53,323 nt of DNA from Rhizophagus sp. LPA8_4_AMF. Lineage: Eukaryota > Glomeromycota > Glomeromycetes > Glomerales > Glomeraceae. The notes below the pieces were generated by a model, which was given only the letters and a program-made list of their open reading frames with translations, was not told where the DNA came from and did no database searches. Made by a program: the position numbers and the translations under genes. Shown here one piece after another: positions 11,699 to 24,455 of the stretch. How positions within the stretch are numbered: position 1 is the first letter of the stretch; each line of letters starts with the position of its first letter. Location: positions 1 to 53,323 of the forward strand of contig JADRCO010000109.1 in the NCBI GenBank assembly GCA_021464525.1, given 5' to 3'.

Positions 11699-12352
11699 TT
11701 AATTAATTAATTTATTTACATAATTTTTTTTTTTTTTTTCCTTAAATTAATTCTTTTCATAAACTCTTTCTTTGTACACCATTTAATATTTCCCTTTTAT
11801 TTCATTATTCCTTTTGTAATATAAAAAAAATTTTTTTTATTTATAAATAAAAGTATTTAGCGTTGGGGTTTTATGGGAAAACCAATTTGTGTCAAATTTT
11901 GTGTCACCATAATTTTCTAAAAATAAAAAAGTCTGACACATGACCTGTGAATTTGTAATTAGCATTTATAAAATCCCCAACATTAAGTATGTATGCATAG
12001 TTTAACGTGTCATGACGGACAAAAAAAGGAGTCCAACTCCTTCGTATGTTATCATTTTATCATTTTCGGTAACATTACCCTAATGAAAAGTCCGTAAAAA
12101 GCCAAATCCAATGTTCGATGATCACGGTAAAAAAGCTTCCCCCTCGGATCTCAGAATCAGTTGTGATTTCATCATATTTGTTTTTTTATCTCCTTAGTTC
12201 CCCTATTACATATATGAGTCGCACAGCATTACTCAATTCGAAATGTTTAAAATTTTTCTTATTTAATTACGTTACGTTTACGTTGACGAGCTTTCTAACG
12301 ATAATTAATTAACGTCAACCTAATAATATAATTTAATAATTAACGATTTATC
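11699..12352. other. Intergenic between MIR gene and NDR kinase
   Basis: This should hold the 3' end of the MIR gene (A/T tracts 11720-11850) and the kinase promoter. A short hairpin, AAGGAGT-CCA-ACTCCTT, lies near 12027-12043. The frame at 12118-12312 has no recognisable product. Confidence 0.5.
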
Positions 12353-14866
12353 ATGTTTAGAAGAAAGTCAGCCGCTATGAATCTTCCTTCTCCAACACGG
12401 AGAGCAAAATCTCCAGGAGGAAACGGCGGAAATAAACGTAATTCGATAAGTTCTCCAAGATTTTATGAAATTCTTGATTATGTTGCTACTAGAATGAATG
12501 GTAAAATGATAATAAAAATGATTGTTTCGAAAATTGTTTTAAAAAATAAAAAAATTTTTTTATATTATGTAACCTAATATGAATTTTCAAAGTTCCAGTA
12601 CAATTTGGCACATTTATGAAAAAACGCTTTAATAAAGATGACATATCGGCACCTCAAGATTTCGAGTAAGGATATTTTTTAAATGATATCATGGCTGACT
12701 TTCATTGTATTAAGTCAATTTAGGTTAAATTTAAAAAAAAAAAATTATTTTCGCTTACGTCACATATAGACACCTTATTCATGCTGAAAGTGGAGAACAA
12801 GCTGAAGAAGTTTTAATTAACTGGGGTCAAAGTCCAGGTAAGAAATAAAATATAAGACTATTATTTTAATCATATAAAATATTTTTACTTAATTTTTATT
12901 CTTTTTTTTTGTTCTAGATACTCGTAAACATTATAAAACTTTTTCGAAATTTGATGGAATGACATTAGTTCCTGATATTGAGACAAATAAAAGTGGAACA
13001 GTTGTGATTAAAAAGAATGTTAAAAATGAACTCCCTATTAATAATAATGATAATGATCAAGAAATAGTTCTTTCATTAGCTACAATTGAAAAATCAGTTG
13101 CTGCAAAAGTTTATTTTGAAAACTATTTCTATGGAATACTAAAAAAACCTTCGGGAAGATCCAAACGTCGTATGCAATTAGAGACAGAGCTTGAGAATAT
13201 GAAAATTTCGGACCAAGATAAAAGAGACATAAGACAAGAATGGATTAATTTGGAATCTGATTATATGCGCTTATTACGTAAAAAGATTACGATTAATTCG
13301 TTTCAAATGATCAAAACTGTTGGCCATGGAGCTTTCGGTGTCGTTAAATTAGTTCGTGATATTTCAACCGGTGTTGTGTATGCTATGAAAATTATGAGAA
13401 AAGCTGATATGTTAAAGAAAGGTCAAGAAGGTCATGTTAGAGCTGAAAGGGATCTTTTAACTGCTGCTGCTGAAACTGCTCAATGGATTGTTAAATTAAT
13501 ATACTCTTTTCAAGATGCTGATCATTTATATTTAGTTTTGGAATATATGCCTGGTGGTGATTTATTAAATCTTTTAATTGAAAAAGATATATTTGAAGAG
13601 GAATTTGCCAAATTTTATGTCGCTGAAATGGTCTTATGCATTGAAGAAGCTCATAAAATGGGCTATATTCATCGGGATATTAAGGTGAATTTTAAGTGAT
13701 ATAATATTCTTTTTTCTTTAACTAAAAAATATATACATATATATATATACTAAAAAAAATTTATTCTTCTTATTTAGCCTGATAACTTCCTTTTCGATGC
13801 TGAAGGACATATAAGACTTTCGGACTTTGGGCTAGCAACCGATTTCCATTGGGTACATGATTCACAATATTATGAACAGCAAAGAAGAGATCTTTTACGT
13901 AAAACAGGAGTTGATATTGAAACAGATACCTTATCAAAAGCAATGGCTAAAAAACATAAAACATCTAAGTGGATGAATCAATGGTCTGATGATGAAGGAT
14001 CAGATGATGATATCCCTAATACAAGAATATTAAGTTGGAGAGATAAGCACCGAAAGAAGATGGCATTTTCAGTTGTTGGAACAAATAATTATATGGCTCC
14101 GGAAGTTTTAAGAGGAATGGGTTATGATAAAGGTTGTGATTGGTGGAGTTTAGGAGTAAGTATCATGATGTTAATCAACATTTTTAATACTTTATTAAAG
14201 AATTTAACTCAAACATTTATCTTTTTCTTTTGGGAATAGATTATTATTTTTGAAATGTTGTACGGATATCCTCCATTTTGCTCCAAATCTCGTCATACGA
14301 CTCGTCTAAAGATTATTAATTGGCGTCAATATCTTAATTTCCCAGCACGTCCTCGTGTTTCACGTGAAGTTCAAGATTTAATTGAACGTCTTATATGTGA
14401 AAAAGAAGATCGAATAGGATCAAATCAATCATCTTCAACAACAAAACCAAATGGACTTTATATGGCTGGTCGTAAAACAAATCCAGGCCTTGGTGATGCA
14501 TCAGAAATTAAATCACACCCATGGTTTAAAGGAATTGATTGGGATAATTTACATAAGTCAACGCCACCATTTAGACCACAATTAAAATCAGATATTGATA
14601 CAAGATATTTTGAAGATGATATTGATGATAATCCATTAGCGCCACCTGGAGGTGTTGAAAGAAAACCGAAAGATCCAATGTTAAGAGATAAACATCATGG
14701 TAAAGATATTCTAAAGATGAGGAAAGAATTAGCATTTAAAGGTTACACTTATAAGGGATTGCCTTTGGAAAATCAAAGAGGTGGTATGGCTGAAAGAGTA
14801 AGAGAAAGAGGAGAAATAAGAGTAATAAATGAAGAAAGTCTGAGAATTAGATCTATGAGTTTTTAA
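12353..14866 (+). CDS. NDR/LATS-class AGC serine/threonine kinase
   Basis: Six exons: 12353-12500, 12593-12665, 12770-12837, 12918-13684, 13778-14155 and 14240-14866 (686 aa). After a basic N-terminus comes the MOB-binding region typical of NDR kinases (about 155-215, KSVAAKVYFENYFYG). The kinase domain follows: glycine loop GHGAFG (232-237), YAMK lysine 254, HRDIKPDN (348-355), DFG (368-370), APE (459-461). The long insert between DFG and APE (about 371-445), with its basic RDKHRKK stretch, is the NDR/LATS hallmark. Activation-segment serine 450 sits in AFSVVGT and the hydrophobic motif FKGYTY carries threonine 648. The family controls polarity, septation and wall growth with MOB coactivators. 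The YTYKG motif is nearer the Cbk1/Orb6 branch than Dbf2/Sid2, but the extended N-terminus (VQFGTFMKKRF) is unusual and orthology is open. The second intron boundary may instead be 12599, removing two residues. Confidence 0.92.
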
Positions 14867-15290
14867 TATATGGGCTTTATTTTAAAGGAATTTAATGCTG
14901 ATTTGATAACTTTTTTTGGACGGGATTTTTAAATGGGTTATCATGTTTCATATTGTATATATATAACATATAATATAGCATAAATTATTTAATATTATAG
15001 AATTGTTTTTTTTTAACCTTTTTTTTTACGTTTATTTATTTATTTATTTCATTTTTTTTTTTTTAATTTTCAGAATAATAACAATATATTGTAAAAATAA
15101 TTCGACTAATTTGTTTTCTAATAAAAGAATTCACGTGAATTGAATAATATTTGCGTTTTTTTGATGTTTATGATCATCCAAAATATTTCCAAATTTAACG
15201 CTAACCTTAAAAAAACGTATTAGATATAGAAAATTCTCTAAAACTAGCCTTCTGAACTCGAAATTCAATTTTCAAAATTCTCTTTTTATA
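14867..15290. other. 3' region of kinase and promoter of peptidase gene
   Basis: T-rich tracts (15007-15070) and an imperfect hairpin around TTCACGTGAA (15130-15139). No further gene is seen. The two genes are in tandem, so this space must carry one terminator and one promoter. Confidence 0.45.
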
Positions 15291-17341
15291 ATGGAAATAA
15301 ATTCAACTTATGCTCCCTTCATAATTAACATTGAAAATGATGAATTAGTTCATCAGGTTAGAAAAATTAATTGAACGTTAACTAAAACAAATTTCAATTT
15401 TTATTACTTGTTTATTTTATTTATTTATTTATTTTTTTAACGTAGCGTATCTTATTGGTTTATGGACGAGCAGGTCCACAAGATGTAGAGTTTGAATCAA
15501 ATATTACAGTTGAACATCATTCAGATAATTTTCCATCCACAACTTGGCAAGTTTTTAATTCACATTTCAAATGTTTAGTACACCTTGACCCAGGTTTAAA
15601 TAATATTAAATTCATCCTTGATACTGAACCATTTTCTGCCGATTCACAACCACTAATAACAAATTTTCAAGTAAATTATATTCCATTATTACAAAATCCT
15701 CCTATACATCTTGCAATTCTTGTAGCAAAAGATTCTAATGAAATCATTGATGCACCTGAAGAAAAAGATCCTGATGATTGTAAATTAGAAGCTGTTAAAG
15801 CAAAATTCCGTTGTTCCGGTTATTTATGGCAAGCATTTACAGCGGAACAAATGAATCGTCATGGATTTGGAAGAAGAGTCTTTAGGTTAGATGAAGAATG
15901 GGCAGAAGATACACTTTCTAATCAAGATTTTAAATTAAGACAAACGGCAAAAATATATATAATTCGTAGTTCTTATACTTTAGAACAAATTTTAGATCCA
16001 GAAATAGCTCAACAAAGTCCTAATAGGATTGACGATAAAAAAGATTTATATGCTATTTTCTTGGAAAGTTTAAGAGAATATGGACCACCATTTGATAAAC
16101 AGTGTTATGTCGCAGGATTAATTTTAGATTCTCATTATGACGCTTCTCCCAATATGAAATACATTAGAGGTCATGCAGCATTAGGAGGTGGACACGACAA
16201 TATTCAATTAGGAATTTTTGGTAGTCATTTAACTCATGCTTGGCCAAAACATCTTGAGGATGTTTGTAGTTGCTTTCAAAAACCTATCTCTATTGATGAA
16301 AATAAACTGGCTAATGACGCTGGAGAATGTGGAACTTGGTGGAAATGTTGTAATATCGGAATTGGAGCATTTTTACACGAAGTTGGACATAGTTTGGGTT
16401 CACCTCATACGCCAAGTGGAATTATGTCAAGAGGATTTAATCATTTAAATCGTACATTTACAGTTAAAGAACCAAATAATCCTTCACCGATAACACCATC
16501 TGATGAAGAAGGAGCACATTGGCATAGGTGTGATGCCGTAAGATATAGATATCATCCATGTTTTCGTTTACCTTTAGATCCACCAATCTCGAATTCACTT
16601 AATAATATTAAAGCAACTTTTTGGATTTTAGATGATTTTTTATTAATTAAATGTCCTGCAGGTATTTCATTAATTGAATTTTACGTTGAAGATAATATTC
16701 TTGGTTACATAGATTATGTTGAAAATGATCAAACTGAGGCTACATTAGAAATATCAGAAATCAAGGAAAAGTATGGTGGCGATAATAATAATGTTATTAA
16801 ATTGAAAGTTATAGCTAGAAATCAAACAGAATGTTGCATAGAAGATTTACAACAATATCAAGAAGAAAGTAAAATTATTTTACCCGAATTTGGAATATTA
16901 TATAAATCTCATTGTTTAGGAATGGTTGATGAAAATTATAGCGAAATTAATGTTTTATTTAACCAATTCAGTGAAGAAAAAGGATATGTTTCATTAGAAA
17001 GAATGGTCGTTAAATATGATTATTATATTGATTCAATTAAATTCTTTTTATCTGATAATACTGAATTAAAGATTGGATCGGATGATAGAGAAGGTACTGA
17101 AAAAGAATTTGTATTTGAAGAAGGAGAAATTATTGTTGAAATAAAAGGTAATTCCGGTTGGTATATTGATGGGTTTGAAATCAAGACTAATTTAGGTAGA
17201 AGTAGTGAATGGTTTGGTGGACATGGGGGAGAAGATCATTTATTAAAAGTTCCTAATGATGAGACTGAAATGATCGGTCTTTATGGTAGCGGTGGTTATT
17301 ATGTTAATACTTTAGGAATTATTTATAAAAAGAATGGGTAA
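15291..17341 (+). CDS. Zinc metallopeptidase (YIL108W/Metallopep type) with jacalin-like C-terminal domain
   Basis: Two exons, 15291-15356 and 15446-17341 (653 aa). The small first exon supplies MEINSTYAPFIINIEN; without it the open frame lacks an ATG. The catalytic motif is complete: HEVGHSLGSPH (333-343) fits HExxHxxGxxH, with glutamate 334 and three histidine zinc ligands, followed by a likely Met-turn (GIMSRG). The architecture matches the fungal putative peptidase family typified by yeast YIL108W. The C-terminal part (from about residue 500, IILPEFGILYKSH, to GGYYVNTLGIIYKK at the end) has the GG-rich repeated beta pattern of jacalin-like lectins. No signal peptide or membrane segment is seen, so a cytosolic location is likely. 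Substrate unknown. It is followed by the convergent HMG-box gene only 173 bp away. Confidence 0.88.
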
Positions 17342-17514
17342 AAAAATTTAGAATTTTTATTTATTTATTTACTTATTTATTTGTTTATTTATTTATTTAT
17401 TTACTTATAAACAACTGTATATTAATTAAAAATAAAATTCATAACTATTCTTTGCTCCAATTAATATATACATAAAATTAAAATAAATTTGGTCATAATA
17501 AAATTAAAAAAAAT

Positions 17515-18213
17515 TTACACGTTTATATCGAATTTTTTACAAATATCTTTATCAAAAGATTTCAAGAGATCTTGATTAATTTCGAATGTTAAAAGGGGTT
17601 TTGGTAACGACAATGAAAACGACGAAGAATCTTGTACTTTATTTGTTAAAGGATGTTGCGGTGGTGTACGATAATCACGTGATTTACTAGATGATTGTTG
17701 TTTAGATAAAAATTGTGTTCCCAGAGGATCTTGCCAATAAATTTTATTTTTTGGTATCATCGGAGTTTTGGTTGTAGCATGTCTTTTGGGGTTATATACG
17801 TAATTAGGGAAAATACATTTATGAACTTTTTTTGCGCATTCAGCGAGAATATCAAAAATTTTTTTTGTGTCTAGTGATTCATTCTTCCAATTGCTTGATG
17901 TAATTTTTGAAATTTTGTTTAAAGTTGCATTTGGTTCATCAGACAAGGCAAGTCTTGCCTGGTAATTACGTCGATATATTATATAACTATTTTGCGGTCT
18001 TGGAACTTTACCATTAATATTCTCTGTCGGAATTAAAAGATCGTAGAGAGAAAGAGTGATATATTTTTCGATTCTGACTAAGGTCGGCTCATCAATTAAA
18101 GTTGAAACGACTTTTTCAACAATTAAATAATAATTTAGATTCATCTTTTCTCTTCTATATTCATTAATTTGATATGGAACGGTAAGATTTTCAAAACGAG
18201 GTAATTGAGACAT
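17515..18213 (-). CDS. MATA-type HMG-box DNA-binding protein
   Basis: Single exon, 232 aa, start at MSQLPRFENL. Residues about 69-145 form an HMG box of the MATA (SRY-like) class. It opens KVPRPQNSYIIYRRNYQ, where the PRPxNxxxxYR pattern is the DNA-intercalating first helix, and continues with ISKITSSNWKNES and a third helix ending in FPNYVYNPKR. The remainder is low-complexity (SSSKSRDYRTPPQHP) and probably disordered. Such proteins regulate transcription. Glomeromycotina carry very many paralogues, only some of them linked to putative mating loci, so no mating role can be inferred. It is convergent with the metallopeptidase gene. Confidence 0.88.
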   Translation of the reverse strand: MSQLPRFENLTVPYQINEYRREKMNLNYYLIVEKVVSTLIDEPTLVRIEKYITLSLYDLLIPTENINGKVPRPQNSYIIYRRNYQARLALSDEPNATLNKISKITSSNWKNESLDTKKIFDILAECAKKVHKCIFPNYVYNPKRHATTKTPMIPKNKIYWQDPLGTQFLSKQQSSSKSRDYRTPPQHPLTNKVQDSSSFSLSLPKPLLTFEINQDLLKSFDKDICKKFDINV

Positions 18214-20033
18214 TATGGTTTTATTTGAAGGAAAAAAATGAGAAATTGAGAATCGAATTTTTTTTTTTGGTATATGTATATATAAATATGTATATAAATA
18301 AATTTATATATATATAATTTTTTTTTTTTTGTTGGTAATGAACCATAAAAAAGTCTTTACCCCCTTTTTATAATATGGGCTTGTTATCTAGTAGTAATTA
18401 CCTGTGTGCCATATTAAGAATTTCTGGTGATAAAATTATAAATTTCAAACTTTAATTACCCGAAAATGAAGTTTTTGGATAGATTTGCGTTATAAAGAAA
18501 TTTTTACACGAAAACTTTTTATTGGTTCTTGTATAAATAAAATTTATAAAAGATATTGTAAAATAAAATTCTATTTATGGATACAATGGATAAGTATATG
18601 ATTGCCAAAAAGTTTGCAACTTTGCATTATCTTATATCTATTTTTCCGAATATTTTGAATAATAAAATGAATAAAATTAAAGGAAAAAGGCTTCTTATCT
18701 TCTTATCGATAAATTAAAATAAAATATTTACATTTTGTGATATCTTAGTAATTTCGTTGTAATTCTTTTTTTAAGTTCATTATCAAAGTATCAGAAAACC
18801 AAATGTATATTACAATCGCTAAATACAATTAGGTAATGATGCGTATTATATAATAAAATTATATTTATTTTTCATTAATATTGTTAAAAGCATTTATTTG
18901 TTAAAAAGCATTTATTTTGTTAATTTTAAAATTGTAATAAATTATCTATAACCTTTAAGTCTTTATGTTGCCCTTACATTCCTTAGTAACCTTTACACTC
19001 CTTTACTTTACTTTTACAATTTATAATCCGGCTTGATAATAATAAGAATTTTAGAGAAAACTAAAATTAAATGCAGATAGTGATACATTTATATATATTT
19101 GTATATTATAAGTCTTAAATAGGAATAATGGTTACTTACACTTAATATTATTTGTTATTGAATATTTAAATAATAAATAAAAGAGTCATGAGGTAGTACA
19201 TTTATATAGTTTTCTAACCTCTCGACGCTTCTTTTTCCTTTTCTAGTTTCTTTTAACTTACTGTTTTTCTTTTTTTTCTTTGTAAATGTTTGTTTGCATT
19301 GCAAAACAAACTTACGTACCAGTAGATTTATTTCATGTTTGGGCCTTGGTAATAAAGTTTTGATAATTTATCATGGCATACATGTCATGAACAATAACAA
19401 TTTTTATACATACCTGACGGGTGATTGTGCGCGACGCAGCTTATAAATTTCGTTTTTTTGAAAATTATAAAAATAAATTTTACAATTAATATTTTTCAAT
19501 AAAATATGCAAAAATTTGAGGTAATAAGCGCATTGTACTTGTAGAAAAATATAATAGTTGAGGTCCGAATTTTTTAAGATTAAATATTCAGTACTTTTAA
19601 AAGGAAAAAAGATCAGATCTCGCCAGATAACCCAGATAATTCGATCTGCTGTCATCAAAAGGTATACAATAAATGTACCAATCATAATCACAACCTAAAT
19701 TTGTCTAGAACGACGTAAACTTTATAATCATTATAGTAATATTATATTCAACTTTTATTTTTTTTTTTTCACACAGCATTGATAGCGCCGGATAGTTTTT
19801 TTTTTTTCATTTTTTCAATTTTTTTTTTTTCATTTGCTATAAGTTCTGTTTTGTTGACATCCTGTTGTTTTACACTTTATATTGGTCTTTAAAATAGATT
19901 TCATTATAATACTTTTTCTACTCTATTTAAAAATAATTATAACTACCGTTAGAAGTTCTTGACGGCTTTGATTTTTTCATGAGTTTAATTTATTTAAATA
20001 TTATTTCTAGTGTTACATTTTTAGTAAAGCATG

Positions 20034-20085
20034 GGCAGGTATAATACAAAATATCTGGATTAAAATTGTATAATACCCTGCGTAC
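20034..20085. repeat. Hairpin with GTATAATAC-containing arms
   Basis: GCAGGTATAATACAA and, on the other side of a roughly 16-base loop, TTGTATAATACCCTGC form an almost perfect foldback. Similar words occur at 44075 (GGGTATAATAC). Probably the core of a small MITE. Confidence 0.5.
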
Positions 20086-20172
20086 AACTTTTGATTTATA
20101 ATAACTATTAAATATGCTGATTTTTATTAATAAACCTACATATTACGAATCTGATACTGTATATTGAGAAAA

Positions 20173-20227
20173 ACAATTTTAAGTGGGGGAACTCTTAAAA
20201 GGAGAATATCTTGTACAATGCGGTACG
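20173..20227 (+). repeat. Repeat relic shared with ~8928-8980
   Basis: AAGTGGGGG, then CTTAAAAGGAGAATATCTTG and AATGCGGTACGGGTAT. The first two blocks match 8928-8962 in order and orientation. The GATGCGGTAC word also occurs at 44190. An old dispersed repeat of unknown family. Confidence 0.45.
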
Positions 20228-21542
20228 GGTATAGTTAATTTAAATTTTATAAATCAAATATTAAATTATTTATTTATTTTATGATAAATTTTTTTTATTC
20301 GCATATAAAAAATAAGAAACACGAATAAATGAATGAATAAACAAATAAATAATTAATTAATTATCAACTTAATTTGGTATTTATATATTTATCGATTAAG
20401 GAAATAGATTAATTTGATTAATTTAAAGTCTAATGTCAAATGCCACGAGTCAAGATATTAGTTATAAAACAACTAATAAATTGATTAATCTAATCGCCGG
20501 TACTAACGTAACATTGCGTTGAAAGAAAGTTCATGGCATCTACTTTAAATCAGGTATAATTAATTATTTTTTTTATGATAATTGATGTTATTTAATCAAA
20601 AAGAATAACTATAAATTTTTAATTGTATCTTAGAAATAATTGTATTTTAGAGATTTAACCGAATCAAGTCACTACTTATTAAATACTGGATGTGATATCA
20701 GATACCCCCCATTGAAGTGTAAGAACGTGATCAAGATTTAGTTTGGAGTTGAAGGAACAAAGAAAGCATTTTAGTTGAAAGAAGCGTTGACAACGTATGG
20801 ATACTATCCGTTATTAATAATGCATAAAATTCAAAACAAGGATACATATATGTATGTTTTTGGTTATTAAATTACACTAAATAAAAGTTTGATTATGCAA
20901 TTGTAATTCGTAATTCAGGAGTACGTGATACACTCATATTTAGCTTATGTCACACAGGCCCGAATAAAAGACAAATATCCCGGGTATTATCATTTCGTTC
21001 ACCGAATAATTTTAAGACATTTTTCTAATGATGCGTATTCAATGAAACCGTATTATGACATTAATCATTTTTTCGTTGTTTTTTTACTTGTTTTATATGA
21101 TGATTAATTTATCGAGTCTATTTTAATAGTCAACGTTTCTAAATCACTAGAAATATCTTCGAAAATAAAAAAGTGTCCTTAAATACCATAATTTTTATAA
21201 AAATTTTGTTAATGATCCGGTAACCTGGCTCTTATTTTACTTTTATTTTTTTTTCCAAAAATTTCACATGTATTAATTTCTTACCTGGTATACTAATAAT
21301 ATACAAAATATTTTTTTTAACAAAACTGACCGCCAATCTTATTTCTTTGTGAAGAAAAGTAAGCTTGACAGTGTTTCTACCGAAGACAAAACTTAATGGT
21401 AGTATGATGAAACAAACTAATTATAGACTCTATAAAAACTTTATTCCGTGTTTTTTTTTTTATTCCAAGTTAATTCCGTAAATGTATCATAATCACGGAG
21501 TTTTTACAGAAATTACGGATAAAATTTTTTATCAAACCTTTA

Positions 21543-21656
21543 TATAACGATATGTCGGGACTCATATGAAAAAATTTAAAAAATATCGTTATATTAAATT
21601 ATACCGACATTTATATGTCCTCACATATAGTGGGAAAATACCGGTATATCGAGGTC
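21543..21656. mobile_element. Inverted-repeat element, probably a MITE fragment
   Basis: TATAACGATAT (21543-21553) and ATATCGTTATA (21583-21593) are exact inverted copies. The right edge, reverse-complemented, reads GACCTCGATATACCGGTAT, close to the terminal repeat of the element at 40434-40650 (GACCTCTATGTACCGATAC). The left terminus was not found. Confidence 0.45.
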
Positions 21657-22675
21657 TTAATATTTAATCCTTTATATTTTAATATTTGTTAGTAAAAGAT
21701 ATTTAGGTTATACATTTTATAACATTGCATTAAATTGTATAATTTAATTGTTTATTTTTTTTTTTTTAAAAGAAAAAGCAATCCTTTAGACTCAAATTAT
21801 TCAGATTAGATGGTTTTCTAATTTTTGAATAAAGATAGTATAAAGATTATATATAATATTGTAAACGTCAGTGGTGCAAATAATATTAATCATATAATAT
21901 CAGGATTAATCCTTAATTTACGGCATATACCATTCGGAGCAACTGAACTCTTGGCGTTTAATTATATCATCTTAATGAGCAAAAAACCGAGCGTATGCGG
22001 CAAATCACCGATCGACAGAACAGATATTCTGCCAAGTGAAATGTCTAAAAATCATGAGCAAAATATCAGAAAAACTTGTTGCTTTTTTGCGATATTGGAA
22101 TTAGGTAGAAAATATTACCTTTTTCTATGAATTCTCCATCTTTGACTAATAGCATACCATTTTCGTGTTCTTCAGTCTTGGATTCATATCACAAAGTTTG
22201 CGTATTGCTAACAAGTTGATTGAAACTTGGTTTAAATATAAATCAAGGCTTTATATATGTATATATAAAAAAGAGTATTTCACTTAAACATTAATACTGA
22301 AAATTTATTAAATTCTTTTAATAAATAAAATATTCTAAATAAAATTAACAAAAAGCTAAACTGAAATTATTCAAAACTGTATTATTATTTTATACATAAT
22401 AAAATTGGACTTTTACTGAAATAAACTGATAAAAGTAAAGGATATTTATTACTGGATCTATTGTTTGGCTCTCTTGCTAACTCTCGTTTTCGTGAAGATT
22501 TTAGTGAGATTTTCTTTTGATTTCATTTTCTTAGAAGTACTATCGGAAGTTTAAAGCAATTTCAGTCAGATTGTAAATTATTATTCACTTGCAATTATAA
22601 TTATTGCTGTTAATAGTTTTACTATTGAGAAAACAAAAAAGAAATAGAATTTTGCAAGTCCTGATCTTTACCCTT

Positions 22676-22876
22676 TCAAAAAAAGAGTTTATTTATTAAT
22701 GATCTTATGAAATCGAGTAGTTTAATATTAAATATTCGATGTTGCTTCCAGAATCTTCTCTTCTTTTCAGTGGTTGTAGTAGAAGTTGCCTCAACTATAT
22801 ATAATTGATACGTATATTCTAATGATAAGGAACGTGATAGTAAAAATATATTGAAAAAAATTATGAACAAGACCAT
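22676..22876 (-). CDS. Possible small ORF with signal-peptide-like start
   Basis: A 66-residue frame begins MVLFIIFFNIFLLSRSLS, resembling a signal peptide, and then becomes lysine/arginine-rich (EKKRRFWKQHR). No family is recognised. In A+T-rich DNA a hydrophobic start arises easily by chance, so this is weakly supported. Confidence 0.15.
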   Translation of the reverse strand: MVLFIIFFNIFLLSRSLSLEYTYQLYIVEATSTTTTEKKRRFWKQHRIFNIKLLDFIRSLINKLFF

Positions 22877-24455
22877 TCATGAAGAATGAAAGTCAGCTTC
22901 AGATACTGGAAATTTTATATTTGCCTCTTTGAAGATACTCTTTTGTGAACATTAATTACGGACGACTTCTGGCACGGGAGTTGGGAAACAACCAAATTAA
23001 TTTAACTGCTTCGTTCAGTATGACCAAAGACATTATCTTAGTTTGTCTGACTATTGGACTGGTCGATAGCACTTTGCTGTCATGAGAAACTTAGAAGTAA
23101 GCTATGATTGCCTTTTGTACCATGTAGATGTATTTTTTCATGTCAGAACCGAAATTGCAGCCATGTCCTTAAATTCTTCTCACTTAAAAATAAATGAAAG
23201 ATTAACATCTTGAATTTACATATCTACACTTCTCTAGTGGAATTCCAAATTTGGTGTTACATTTTAACAATACTAGGGATTTTTTTTTCGTTGGTACAGG
23301 AATCGTAAATTCTCAATTTCATATCAACAATATCAACGCCTCCCTCCCCATTTAAATTTTCATTTATTGAATCAATGTATTAATTTGAATTAAAAATTGC
23401 AAGTGGCTGAATAGGCAAAATGACGATTGCATACTGTACATGTCCCGGATTGTCACGCTGAAGAGACTGATTTCAATTGCCTATAATTGGCGCGGAATAT
23501 GCAAACAGATTTCCATATGATTATTGTTTATCTTACGCTTGACAGCTAAAATTTATTTGTAACACACAGTTTGACTTAATCAAGTTAAGGTAATCGTAAA
23601 ACGATAAAATTCTATGAATATATCAAGATTATATTAGTGGTCAAAAAAAAAAAGATCCCATTGTTCCATTAAAAGATAATATGAACTACTATAAATATAT
23701 TACCTATCTATTTAAACAGTGACTTTTAAAAATCGTCTACTCACGTTTAAGATCTTAAGATCTATTCATCTATTCACGATTTCAAAACGTGTTGTTCGAT
23801 AACAATATTTATGTAGTAAAAAAACCAAATTTAATACAAATATTTTATCCACTTTTTTGAAATTTGATTAAATGCCAAATGATAAATTAAATTACTTATA
23901 TACGGTATAACATTTACTGACTGGGATTATTTCATCATCTGACGTGATTAAATTGATATTTCCAGTTAATTTTTATTATTATTACTGAAATCTTTACTTC
24001 TTTTTCGTTGCGTAAAATCATTTTTTTTAATTCTTATGTGATTGGACTTTATTTTTAGCGAAACATGTTTACAAAATAATAAATGATCACCAATCGCTGA
24101 CAGAATTCCAAGGAAGAATTCCCAAAGATTTCAGATTATGCTCTTCGAATAGAAGTTGAGATCAACAAAACTAACCGATATTGGATATATTAAAGTGGAT
24201 CATGATTTCATTAAATTAATTTTAACAACTTCTTGGCAAAATGACCCGAAGTATTATTGTGCTTTTATCGGTTTGATCAAAAAAATTTCTAATATATAGC
24301 ACTCTTTTGAAATGTTACTTTTCTTTTTTTCAAAAATATTTCATAATAATTTGTTTATTGGTATATATATACATCTATTTAATCCCTTCTTTATTAGAAG
24401 GATTTATTCATTCATCATTTTTCTGTTTCTTTTTTGACATAGTTAAACGGGTACG

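Larger units (their letters stand above)
18214..24455. other. Gene-poor 6.2-kb stretch
   Basis: No gene can be supported. It holds T/A microsatellite-like tracts just upstream of the HMG gene (18258-18330), a hairpin (20034-20085), a repeat relic (20173-20227) and an inverted-repeat element (21543-21656). Frames at 19404-19691 (-), 20925-21107 (+) and 21825-22130 (+) have no recognisable product. GC is a little higher at 22900-23500, where short protein-like pieces occur in shifting frames (e.g. LLARELGNNQINLTASFS near 22970), perhaps a decayed gene that I cannot identify. Confidence 0.5.
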
